A DNA stretch of 17,933 bases from Flavobacteriales bacterium (lineage in GTDB: Bacteria > Bacteroidota > Bacteroidia > Flavobacteriales_D > Sanyastnellaceae). This document shows positions 1-6,027 of the stretch, piece after piece. The notes beneath the pieces were generated by a model that searched no databases, was not told the DNA's origin, and was given only the letters and a program-made list of their open reading frames with translations. Location: the NCBI GenBank assembly GCA_015663855.1, contig DQRJ01000185.1, positions 1 to 17,933 of the forward strand, given 5' to 3'. Position numbers and translations under genes: made by a program. Each line of letters opens with the position of its first letter. Positions within the stretch are counted from its first letter, which is position 1.

Positions 1-249
1 GGCGTATGTGACGATATAGACGACTGCGTAGGCGCTTTAGATGTGTGCGGGGTATGTAACGGACCGGGAGCGGTCTATGAGTGCGGATGTGCTGGAATAC
101 CTGCAGGGGATTGTGACTGTGACGGAACTCAGTTAGATGCTTTTGGTGTATGTGGAGGACCTTGTCCAGCAGATGCTGACGGAGATGGTGTATGTGATGA
201 TATAGACGACTGTGTTGGCGATTACGATGAGTGCGGAGTATGTAATGGA
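1..249 (+). repeat. Two copies of a 63-base coding repeat (1-63 and 187-249)
   Basis: Bases 1-63 and 187-249 encode nearly the same 21 residues (GVCDDIDDCVG....CGVCNG), offset by 186 bases. They differ mainly at third codon positions plus a short variable stretch (ALDV versus DYDE). The array continues to the left of the window, so the number of copies is unknown. This is a protein-level repeat inside a Cys-rich domain, not a mobile element. Confidence 0.75.
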
Positions 250-855
250 GATGCAAGTACTTGTACTTTCGTAAACTGTGGCGACAACATCCTGTACGAA
301 GGTTACATCTACTCTACCATAGACATTGGAGGGCAGTGCTGGTTTGCAGAAAACTGCCATTATCTACCTAGCGTTTCTCCAAGTTCTTCCTTTGATAATT
401 CAACGCCATATTACTACGTATATGGATATGAAGGATCGGATGTCACTTCGGCTCAGTCTGAGGCAAACTACGATACTTACGGAGCTCTATATAACTGGTC
501 AGCTATAATGCAGCCGGGTATTTGTCCTAGTGGATGGCATATCCCTTCCGATGCGGAATGGTCACAGCTAACGACTTCCTTAGGCGGAGCATCTGTAGCA
601 GGTGAGGCGATGAAATCTACTTCAGGTTGGAACAATGGCGGAAACGGCTCAAATTCAAGTGGATTTAACGCCCTTCCAGGTGGTATACAAGCTGGGAACT
701 TCTCTTCTTTAGGGAGTACGGGGTATTGGTGGAGTTCTTCTGCATATAGCAGTACTCAAGCTTGGTACAGATATATTTCTGAATCGAATGATGCGGTAAA
801 TTCAGCTCACCCCTTTAAGCGTAATGGGTGCTCAGCTCGTTGTGTGATTGATTAG
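1..855 (+). CDS. FISUMP-domain protein with Cys/Asp-rich repeats, 3' part only
   Basis: The reading frame is open from the first base, so the gene begins left of the window; the GTG at 43 is only an internal valine codon. Residues 1-90 are a Cys- and Asp-rich stretch with repeats of the form GVCDDxDDCVGxxDxCGVCNG, preceded in the second copy by DADGDG; these resemble calcium-binding thrombospondin type 3-like repeats. From about residue 92 to the end the protein matches the FISUMP domain (Fibrobacter succinogenes major paralogous domain): GQCWFAENC, YGALYNWSA, CPSGWHIPSDAEW, GFNALPGG, YWWSSS and the usual terminal CSARCV motif. FISUMP proteins are exported, often lipoproteins or surface proteins, and have no settled function. 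The chain ends with the domain, so no type IX secretion tail follows. The export signal would lie outside the window. Recognition of the domain is confident; any role is unknown. Confidence 0.88.
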   Translation, partial: GVCDDIDDCVGALDVCGVCNGPGAVYECGCAGIPAGDCDCDGTQLDAFGVCGGPCPADADGDGVCDDIDDCVGDYDECGVCNGDASTCTFVNCGDNILYEGYIYSTIDIGGQCWFAENCHYLPSVSPSSSFDNSTPYYYVYGYEGSDVTSAQSEANYDTYGALYNWSAIMQPGICPSGWHIPSDAEWSQLTTSLGGASVAGEAMKSTSGWNNGGNGSNSSGFNALPGGIQAGNFSSLGSTGYWWSSSAYSSTQAWYRYISESNDAVNSAHPFKRNGCSARCVID

Positions 856-885
856 GATTTAAGGAATACGCGGCGAAGATGCGTT

Positions 886-929
886 AGGGTTATTCAACAC
901 TATTGAGTCGCCTTCCAGTGTTAAACCCT
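886..929. repeat. Imperfect inverted repeat between convergent genes
   Basis: AGGGTT (886-891) and AACACT (896-901) are mirrored by AGTGTT (917-922) and AACCCT (924-929). This gives 12 possible base pairs with a 4:1 asymmetric bulge and a 15-base loop. It lies between the converging ends of the FISUMP gene and the cca gene and covers the cca stop codon at 921-923. A role as a bidirectional terminator fits the position, but there is no T-tract on either side, so this is only a candidate. Confidence 0.4.
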
Positions 930-2330
930 CTTAAGCCCCATGTCCCCACCGAGTTTGAGCATTAGCTCGAACGCCTCTTCGGGGTCGTTCTTGATGTCGC
1001 CGTCGAGGATGGCTTCTTTGATTGCCTTCTTTATGTCGCCGATAGGTCTAGAAGGGGGGATGCCGAAGGTTTTCATGATCATCTCGCCTGTAACGGGCGG
1101 TTGGAAATTCCTGATCGAATCGTTCTCTTCTACTTCCTTGAGCTTTTTAACGACGATGTCGTAGTTCTTTAAGTAGCGAGAGACCTTTGCTTCGTTCTTA
1201 GATGTAATGTCTGCTCGGCAAAGGATCATGAGTGCATCGATATCGTCCCCGGCTTCGCAAAGAAGTCGACGAATCGCACTGTCCGTAACGACCTCCTTTG
1301 TGAGTGCGATAGGACGGAGGTGTAAGAGAACGAGCTTCTGCACGAACTTCATCTTAGCGTCCATAGGAAGCTTGAGCCTAGAGAAGATCTTAGGGACCAT
1401 TCTAGCTCCCCTGTCCTCGTGGCCGTGGAAAGTCCATCCGTTACGTTTATCGAAACGCTTAGTTGGTGGTTTTGCTATGTCATGAAGGATGGCAGCCCAA
1501 CGCAACCATAGATCGTCACTCTTATCACATACGTTTTCAAGGACTTGAATCGTATGAATGAAGTTGTCTTTATGACTTATTCCATTTCGAGTGTCTATGC
1601 CTTTAAGAGCAGTCATCTCAGGGAAGAAACGTACTAAAAGATTAGCTTTTTCGAGAAGCCTGAATCCGATGCCTGGTCGATTAGCGAGAATTATCTTGTT
1701 TAGCTCCGTGTGGATACGCTCCATAGAGATGATGTCTAGGCGTTCAGCATTGCGCTTCAAAGCCGCTAAACTCTCAGGAACGATAGTAAAGTCTAGCTGA
1801 GTAGCGAATCTCACAGCACGCATCATTCTTAACGGGTCGTCGCTGAAGGTGATGTCAGGGTCTAAGGGCGTACGGATTAGTCCCATATCTAAATCTCGCA
1901 TACCATTAAATGGATCGATAAGCTCACCGAAGTTTTTGGAGCTGAGAGACAGGGCCATCGCGTTAATGGTGAAGTCGCGACGGTTTTGGTCGTCTTCGAG
2001 GGTGCCGTCTTCGACAACGGGTTTACGAGATCCGCGTGAGTAAGACTCTTTTCGAGCTCCGACGAATTCTACTTCTAGGTCGCCACAAACGAACATAGCA
2101 GTTCCGAAGTTCTTAAATACGCTCACTTGGCGTATCCCCAATTCTTTCGCTACTGCGCGAGCTAGATCGATTCCCTTTCCTTCGGTTACGACGTCGATAT
2201 CCTTCGAGGGTCTATCTAGGATAAGGTCGCGCACGAAGCCACCGATTACGAAGGCTCGTTCGCCTCGTGTGTCTGCTACTTTTTCGATAGCACGGAAAAC
2301 TCGGTTTTGAAGAGATTTTTTGTAATTCAA
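921..2330 (-). CDS. cca: CCA tRNA nucleotidyltransferase with C-terminal HD domain
   Basis: This class II nucleotidyltransferase adds or repairs the 3'-terminal CCA of tRNAs in the cytoplasm. The catalytic head shows GGFVRD (residues 30-35), the metal-binding DID (44-46), the RRDFTINA signature (117-124) and the DPLRMMRAVRFA helix (165-176). A later HD region contains LHDIAK (H283, D284) and HGHEDRGA (302-309), so this is the HD-containing type. At 469 residues it has the usual length for Bacteroidota. The start is a TTG codon at 2330: no ATG or GTG lies between the upstream stop and this codon, and the N-terminus aligns where the family normally begins. It follows tsaC by 9 bases and is the last gene of the phoH-purC-tsaC-cca operon. 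The tRNA-Met gene at 13835 lacks encoded CCA and so depends on such an enzyme. A poly(A) polymerase role is possible but less likely. Confidence 0.93.
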   Translation of the reverse strand: MNYKKSLQNRVFRAIEKVADTRGERAFVIGGFVRDLILDRPSKDIDVVTEGKGIDLARAVAKELGIRQVSVFKNFGTAMFVCGDLEVEFVGARKESYSRGSRKPVVEDGTLEDDQNRRDFTINAMALSLSSKNFGELIDPFNGMRDLDMGLIRTPLDPDITFSDDPLRMMRAVRFATQLDFTIVPESLAALKRNAERLDIISMERIHTELNKIILANRPGIGFRLLEKANLLVRFFPEMTALKGIDTRNGISHKDNFIHTIQVLENVCDKSDDLWLRWAAILHDIAKPPTKRFDKRNGWTFHGHEDRGARMVPKIFSRLKLPMDAKMKFVQKLVLLHLRPIALTKEVVTDSAIRRLLCEAGDDIDALMILCRADITSKNEAKVSRYLKNYDIVVKKLKEVEENDSIRNFQPPVTGEMIMKTFGIPPSRPIGDIKKAIKEAILDGDIKNDPEEAFELMLKLGGDMGLKRV

Positions 2331-2339
2331 GGTTGCAAG

Positions 2340-2939
2340 TTAAGAGCGTAGAATTTTAAATCGGCCAGAAGAGTCGAAAGATCCGATGAAGGAGGGACGG
2401 CCTTGAGATCTATCGGAACGTCTATGTGAACTGACGAAATCGGCTCCCTCAAGTATAGATTCATCGATAGAATCGTAGTCGGGTGGGGTGGGTAAGCCGG
2501 AGAGGTTCGCGCTAGAACTAGCGAGAGGTTTTCCTAATCCACGAGAGACGAAGACAGTCCAGTCGTCATGAACTAATCGAATTCCTAATGAGTTTCCTGT
2601 GCCGAGGATAGTTGGGGCGACGTTTTTTCCGCCCGGCATTATTACGGTCGTAGGTCTATCGTTGTGCTCAAATAAATCCCATGCGGCTTTGGGAACGTCT
2701 GTGATGTGCTTTTCGATAAGCCCTTCATCGCCTACTAGGACCAGGATAGGGGAGTCGGAGTCTTTGCCTTTCAAGCTTCTAAGCTTCGCGACGGCCTCCT
2801 CGTTTGTTGCGTCGCATGCTATACCCCAAACCGTGTCTGTAGCGTGCACGATTACACCGCCACTACGTAGTGTACGGACGGCCTCAAGAGCGTCATCACG
2901 CCAAGGGTCTTGACTTCTGTTTGCCTTTTTTCGACTCAT
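2340..2939 (-). CDS. tsaC: L-threonylcarbamoyladenylate synthase (TsaC/Sua5/YrdC family)
   Basis: TsaC makes threonylcarbamoyl-AMP from threonine, bicarbonate and ATP, the first step of t6A37 modification of ANN-decoding tRNAs. The 199-residue protein is a single YrdC domain with the expected TDTVWGIACDA (35-45), the nucleotide-binding LKGKDSDSPILVL (56-68) and SSSANLSG (141-148). There is no extra C-terminal Sua5 domain, so it is the short TsaC form. The start chosen is the ATG at 2939, one base after the purC stop (TGA-T-ATG). An in-frame ATG at 2966 would add nine residues but lies inside purC, and an AAAAGGTGA ribosome-binding-like sequence sits just before the 2939 ATG. The close spacing indicates translational coupling with purC. 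Confidence 0.92.
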   Translation of the reverse strand: MSRKKANRSQDPWRDDALEAVRTLRSGGVIVHATDTVWGIACDATNEEAVAKLRSLKGKDSDSPILVLVGDEGLIEKHITDVPKAAWDLFEHNDRPTTVIMPGGKNVAPTILGTGNSLGIRLVHDDWTVFVSRGLGKPLASSSANLSGLPTPPDYDSIDESILEGADFVSSHRRSDRSQGRPSFIGSFDSSGRFKILRS

Positions 2940-2940
2940 A

Positions 2941-3906
2941 TCACCTTTTTGAGAGCCACTCCTCAACGGATGTATTAATTCTCGCTAAAGGGTCTTCCGA
3001 AGTGTCGCCATGAAATGTGGTTCCTGTAAGCTTCTCGAAAAGTTCAATGTAGCGAGAGGAAACTAGTTCTACGAAAGCGTCGTCGAGGTGGGGTACGGTT
3101 TGGTTTTCAAGACCCATAAAATCATGATCCATTAGCCATTCACGGACGAACTCCTTACTGAGCTGCTTCTGCGGCTCACCGGAATCCTGGCGCTCCTGGT
3201 AGCCTTCGGCGTAGAAATAACGAGAGCTGTCAGGAGTGTGGATCTCGTCGATGAGCATAAGCTTACCGTTGCGAACCCCGAATTCGTATTTCGTGTCTAC
3301 TAAAATAAGGCCCTGTTTTGCAGCGATTTCAGTTCCTCGGGCGAAAAGTGCTCTCGTAACCCTTTCGAGTTCAGAGTAAATTTCTTCGGAGACGATTTCG
3401 CGTGCGAGAATATCATTCGGAGCAATGTCTTCATCGTGCCCTTCTTCAGCCTTAGTTGCAGGCGTTATGATGGGAGAGGGGAACGGGTCGTGCTCCTTCA
3501 TTCCATCAGGCATTTCAGCCCCACAAATAACTCTCTTTCCAGCCGAGTACTCCCTCCATGCGTGTCCGGTAAGATATCCGCGAATCACCATCTCAAGACG
3601 AATAGGTTCGCAACGGTATCCGATAGTAACGCTTGGGTCCGGGGTAGCGATTTTCCAAGTAGGGATGATGTCAGAAACGGCATCAAGAAATATTGCTGCA
3701 ACTCCATTAAGGACTTGTCCCTTGAAGGGGATGCCCCTGGGCATAACGACATCGAAGGCGCTAATTCTATCTGAAACCACAGCAACCATTAAATCACCTC
3801 CTATGCCATACATGTCTCTGACCTTACCGAAGTAAGCTGAGGTTTGGCCGGTGAAATGGAAATCGGTTTTTGTAATAGGGGGCGCTTTCATTGTAGATGT
3901 AGTCAT
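2941..3906 (-). CDS. purC: Phosphoribosylaminoimidazole-succinocarboxamide (SAICAR) synthase
   Basis: PurC joins CAIR and aspartate with ATP to give SAICAR in de novo purine synthesis. Visible family signatures are GKVRDMY (27-33), SDRISAFDVVMP (45-56), the strongly conserved RGYLTGHAWREY (109-120), the LPxG-like GAEMPDG region, EEGHDEDI (154-161) and VDTKYEFG (203-210) followed by IDEIHTPDSSRY (219-230). The length of 321 residues fits the longer SAICAR synthase type common in Bacteroidota, not the roughly 240-residue E. coli type. The ATG at 3906 is used; a second ATG five codons in (3891) cannot be excluded and would change only the tail before the domain. It lies 14 bases downstream of the phoH-like gene and one base upstream of tsaC. 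Confidence 0.95.
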   Translation of the reverse strand: MTTSTMKAPPITKTDFHFTGQTSAYFGKVRDMYGIGGDLMVAVVSDRISAFDVVMPRGIPFKGQVLNGVAAIFLDAVSDIIPTWKIATPDPSVTIGYRCEPIRLEMVIRGYLTGHAWREYSAGKRVICGAEMPDGMKEHDPFPSPIITPATKAEEGHDEDIAPNDILAREIVSEEIYSELERVTRALFARGTEIAAKQGLILVDTKYEFGVRNGKLMLIDEIHTPDSSRYFYAEGYQERQDSGEPQKQLSKEFVREWLMDHDFMGLENQTVPHLDDAFVELVSSRYIELFEKLTGTTFHGDTSEDPLARINTSVEEWLSKR

Positions 3907-3920
3907 TTCTGATCTAGGTT

Positions 3921-4868
3921 CTAAACGTTCTTGTCTTTTTCAAATGCAGTAATTACGGCACGAACTAGTCTGTGGCGCATTACATCAACTCCTGTTAATC
4001 TAATTGTAGAGATTCCTTCAACGTCTTTCAGGATGTGTAAAGCATGAGCTAGTCCTGATTTCTGTCTGTTAGGAAGGTCGACCTGGGTTTCGTCGCCTGT
4101 AATAATATACTTAGCATCTCGCCCCATTCGTGTAAGGAACATTTTGATTTGAGGAATGGTAGTGTTTTGGGCTTCATCAAGAATAACGAAAGCTTTATCG
4201 AGAGTTCTACCACGCATAAATGCCAGCGGCGCAACCTCAATAACTCCCTTTTCCAAGTACTCCGCCACCTTGTCGTAGGGGAGCATGTCAGTCAGCGCGT
4301 CGTACAGCGGTTGCAAGTACGGGTCGAGTTTTTCCTTCATATCACCCGGTAGAAACCCGAGGTTTTCTCCTGCCTCAACGGCAGGTCTTGTGAGGATTAT
4401 CTTCTTCACCCTCTTGTCTTTTAAAGCTTTTACGGCAAGCGCGACAGCGGTGTAGGTTTTACCAGTCCCGGCGGGTCCTACTGCGAAAACCATATCGTTT
4501 TCCTCAACCGCAGCAACTAATTTGTGTTGGTTAGGAGTTCTTGCGTAAACCCTGTGACCTTTAGGTCCGTGTACTATCACGTCGTCCACGCCAGCTTCCT
4601 TCATCACTGTGGCTTCGTCGGATTTGGAGAGTCTGTCGAGGTCGTCTATGCTCAGGGTTGAGTACCTGTCTACATGCCAAACCACCATTCTCATCACTTC
4701 CTCAAATCTTCCCACATCTTCTCGGCTTCCTTTTACAATAAAGTCGTGCCCTCGAGAAACGATGCGAAGTTTAGGGAAAAGTCTTTGTAACGCGCGTAAA
4801 TTTGCGTTCTCGTTTCCAAGAATTACAACCGGGTCTAGGCCCTCAATAGAAATCAATGTCTCATGCAT
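3921..4868 (-). CDS. phoH: PhoH-family ATPase
   Basis: This is a cytoplasmic P-loop ATPase of the PhoH/YbeZ family, usually linked to RNA metabolism and ribosome or 16S rRNA quality control together with YbeY. With the ATG at 4868 the protein has 315 residues: an N-terminal KH-like region (about 1-65), Walker A GPAGTGKT (131-138), the PhoH block LTRPAVEAGENLGFLPGD (159-176), Walker B AFVILDEAQ (226-234) and TGDETQVDLP (257-266). An ATG-less extension to 4910 would overlap the divergent SAM-HAT start and has no family counterpart, whereas MHETLISIEGLDP fits the usual N-terminus. A TAnnTTTG-type -7 element sits 8 bases before this ATG. First gene of the phoH-purC-tsaC-cca operon. No ybeY is in the window, and the exact substrate is unknown. 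Confidence 0.92.
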   Translation of the reverse strand: MHETLISIEGLDPVVILGNENANLRALQRLFPKLRIVSRGHDFIVKGSREDVGRFEEVMRMVVWHVDRYSTLSIDDLDRLSKSDEATVMKEAGVDDVIVHGPKGHRVYARTPNQHKLVAAVEENDMVFAVGPAGTGKTYTAVALAVKALKDKRVKKIILTRPAVEAGENLGFLPGDMKEKLDPYLQPLYDALTDMLPYDKVAEYLEKGVIEVAPLAFMRGRTLDKAFVILDEAQNTTIPQIKMFLTRMGRDAKYIITGDETQVDLPNRQKSGLAHALHILKDVEGISTIRLTGVDVMRHRLVRAVITAFEKDKNV

Positions 4869-4869
4869 G

Positions 4870-4899
4870 TTGACGACAAAAATAACTACACCATCTTTG
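4870..4899 (+). promoter_or_regulatory. Candidate promoter of the SAM-HAT/gldFG operon
   Basis: TTG at 4870-4872, a 19-base spacer and CATCTTTG at 4892-4899 (one mismatch to TAnnTTTG) form a Bacteroidota-like promoter on the plus strand. The -7 element ends 4 bases before the GTG start at 4904, so the transcript would be nearly leaderless. It overlaps the candidate phoH promoter on the other strand. Confidence 0.42.
4877..4884 (-). promoter_or_regulatory. Candidate -7 element (TATTTTTG) of the phoH-like operon
   Basis: On the minus strand TATTTTTG matches the Bacteroidota consensus TAnnTTTG exactly. It ends 8 bases before the phoH ATG at 4868, which would leave a leader of only about 5 bases. 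A TTG upstream (complement of 4908-4910) is spaced 23 bases away, at the long edge for a -33 element. The position supports the start chosen; there is no experimental evidence. Confidence 0.4.
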
Positions 4900-4903
4900 T
4901 CTC

Positions 4904-5710
4904 GTGCCAATAATTACGTTAACATCTGATTATGGATCCGAAAGGCTCTATGCGGGCATTCTGAAAGGAGCGCTTTATTCAGCAGTACCGGGGGTTGACG
5001 TTGTAGATTTATCTCACGATGTCAGGAAATTTAATTCTGTAGATGCTGCTTTATTGCTTCGAGCATCGGTTGCGCATTTTCCTAAAGGAACGGTCCACAT
5101 AATTGCAGTGCAAAGTGAAGCTACAGTGGAGAAACCACATAGAATTGTTCGCATAGAAGGACAATATTTCATAGGTGCTGATGCCGGGGTGTTTCATTTG
5201 ATTTTCGGAAAAGCTCCTGATGCTGTGTTCGATTTGTCTAGTATGATGGCGGATTTCGACTACCCGACCTTTCCCGAAAGGTCTATTTTCGTTCCCGCGG
5301 CGGCTCACCTTTCCAGAGGAGGTATCCCCGAACTTCTCGGTCGCCCAGCGTCTCTTTCAAGTCCTAAAACGATACTCCGACCTGTATTTGAGAATCGAGT
5401 TTTGACCGGTCACGTAATAAGCATAGACGGATACGGAAACTGTATTACGGACATAGATAAACGTCGTTTCCGCGAGGTAGGGATCGACCGGGAGTTCGTT
5501 ATCGTGATGAGGTCGAGTAGGAGTGACATTCGCAAGATTCGTACTACCTATAGTGAAGTCCCCATAGGAGATTCTATAGCGATATTCAATCACTTAGGAC
5601 TGTTGGAAATCGCTATAAACCACGGCGCTCCAGGAACCGCAAATGGTGGTGCGTCAGGACTTTTAGGGATTAAGATAGATGACGTTATTAGAATAGAATT
5701 TGCTGAATAA
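4904..5710 (+). CDS. SAM hydroxide adenosyltransferase-like protein (DUF62 / SAM_HAT family) with altered active site
   Basis: The family includes SAM hydrolases that split S-adenosylmethionine to adenosine and methionine, and the fluorinase and chlorinase enzymes. The 268-residue protein keeps the family frame: TLTSDYG (5-11), DLSHD (35-39), KGTVHIIAV (61-69), YFIGADAGVF (88-97), VISIDGYGNCITDI (171-184) and the C-terminal NGGASGLLG (247-255). The usual catalytic triad Asp-Arg-His is not intact: the DPGVGxxR segment is replaced by QSEATVEKPHR (70-80), and the FHGRD segment by FPERS (123-127). From memory, Flavobacteriia carry a subfamily with a similar substitution, so this is probably a lineage variant and not a decayed gene. 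The start is GTG at 4904, fixed by a TAA just upstream and by the family N-terminus. First gene of a four-gene plus-strand operon. Family is confident; activity is doubtful. Confidence 0.85.
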   Translation: MPIITLTSDYGSERLYAGILKGALYSAVPGVDVVDLSHDVRKFNSVDAALLLRASVAHFPKGTVHIIAVQSEATVEKPHRIVRIEGQYFIGADAGVFHLIFGKAPDAVFDLSSMMADFDYPTFPERSIFVPAAAHLSRGGIPELLGRPASLSSPKTILRPVFENRVLTGHVISIDGYGNCITDIDKRRFREVGIDREFVIVMRSSRSDIRKIRTTYSEVPIGDSIAIFNHLGLLEIAINHGAPGTANGGASGLLGIKIDDVIRIEFAE

Positions 5711-5718
5711 TATCAAGT

Positions 5719-6015
5719 ATGACAAGCATTGTTAGAATTGTGAGGATGAGATTTTCGGAGGATACGATCAACGAATTTGAGGCCGTCTTTGCCAAGTACG
5801 CAGATAAGATTTCGTCTCAGCCTGGGTGCTCTAGTGTCGAGCTTGTGAAGGACGCAAATGATCCCTTCGTGAGAACCACGATTAGTAGGTGGGATGATGA
5901 GGCGAGTCTTAATAATTACAGGAAATCTCAACTTTTCGGAGAGGTTTGGCCTGTTACGAAGAAATTATTTTCTTCTGCTCCTGAAGCCGTGTCGTACATT
6001 TCGCAATTAAAATAA
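5719..6015 (+). CDS. ABM-fold (antibiotic biosynthesis monooxygenase-like) small protein
   Basis: A 98-residue cytoplasmic protein of the dimeric alpha/beta-barrel class. The opening strand IVRIVRMRFSED, the PGCSSVELVKD segment (34-44), the SRWDDEASLNNYRKS block (about 56-70) and the final LFSSAPEAVSYI match the ABM domain as found in putative quinol monooxygenases. Related Bacteroidota proteins occur near gldF/gldG, so the setting is familiar. The start ATG lies 8 bases after the SAM-HAT stop and the gene ends 12 bases before gldFG, so it is most likely co-transcribed. No cofactor or substrate can be read from the sequence; some ABM-fold proteins are not enzymes. Confidence 0.8.
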   Translation: MTSIVRIVRMRFSEDTINEFEAVFAKYADKISSQPGCSSVELVKDANDPFVRTTISRWDDEASLNNYRKSQLFGEVWPVTKKLFSSAPEAVSYISQLK

Positions 6016-6027
6016 CGTACTAACAGA

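Noticed and set aside
1..249. The repeats at the left end as a CRISPR array
   Set aside because: The copies are in-frame coding repeats 186 bases apart with synonymous differences, not short identical repeats with spacers.
2940..2966. The ATG at 2966 as the tsaC start
   Set aside because: It lies inside purC; the ATG at 2939 follows an AAAAGGTGA sequence and is one base after the purC stop.
3425..3835. Long open frames on the plus strand opposite purC
   Set aside because: They are antisense to a strongly conserved enzyme, show no recognisable domains and have no start context.
4869..4910. A 14-residue N-terminal extension of the PhoH-like protein starting at 4910
   Set aside because: It would start from a non-ATG codon inside the divergent SAM-HAT gene and lacks family support; the ATG at 4868 follows a -7 promoter match.
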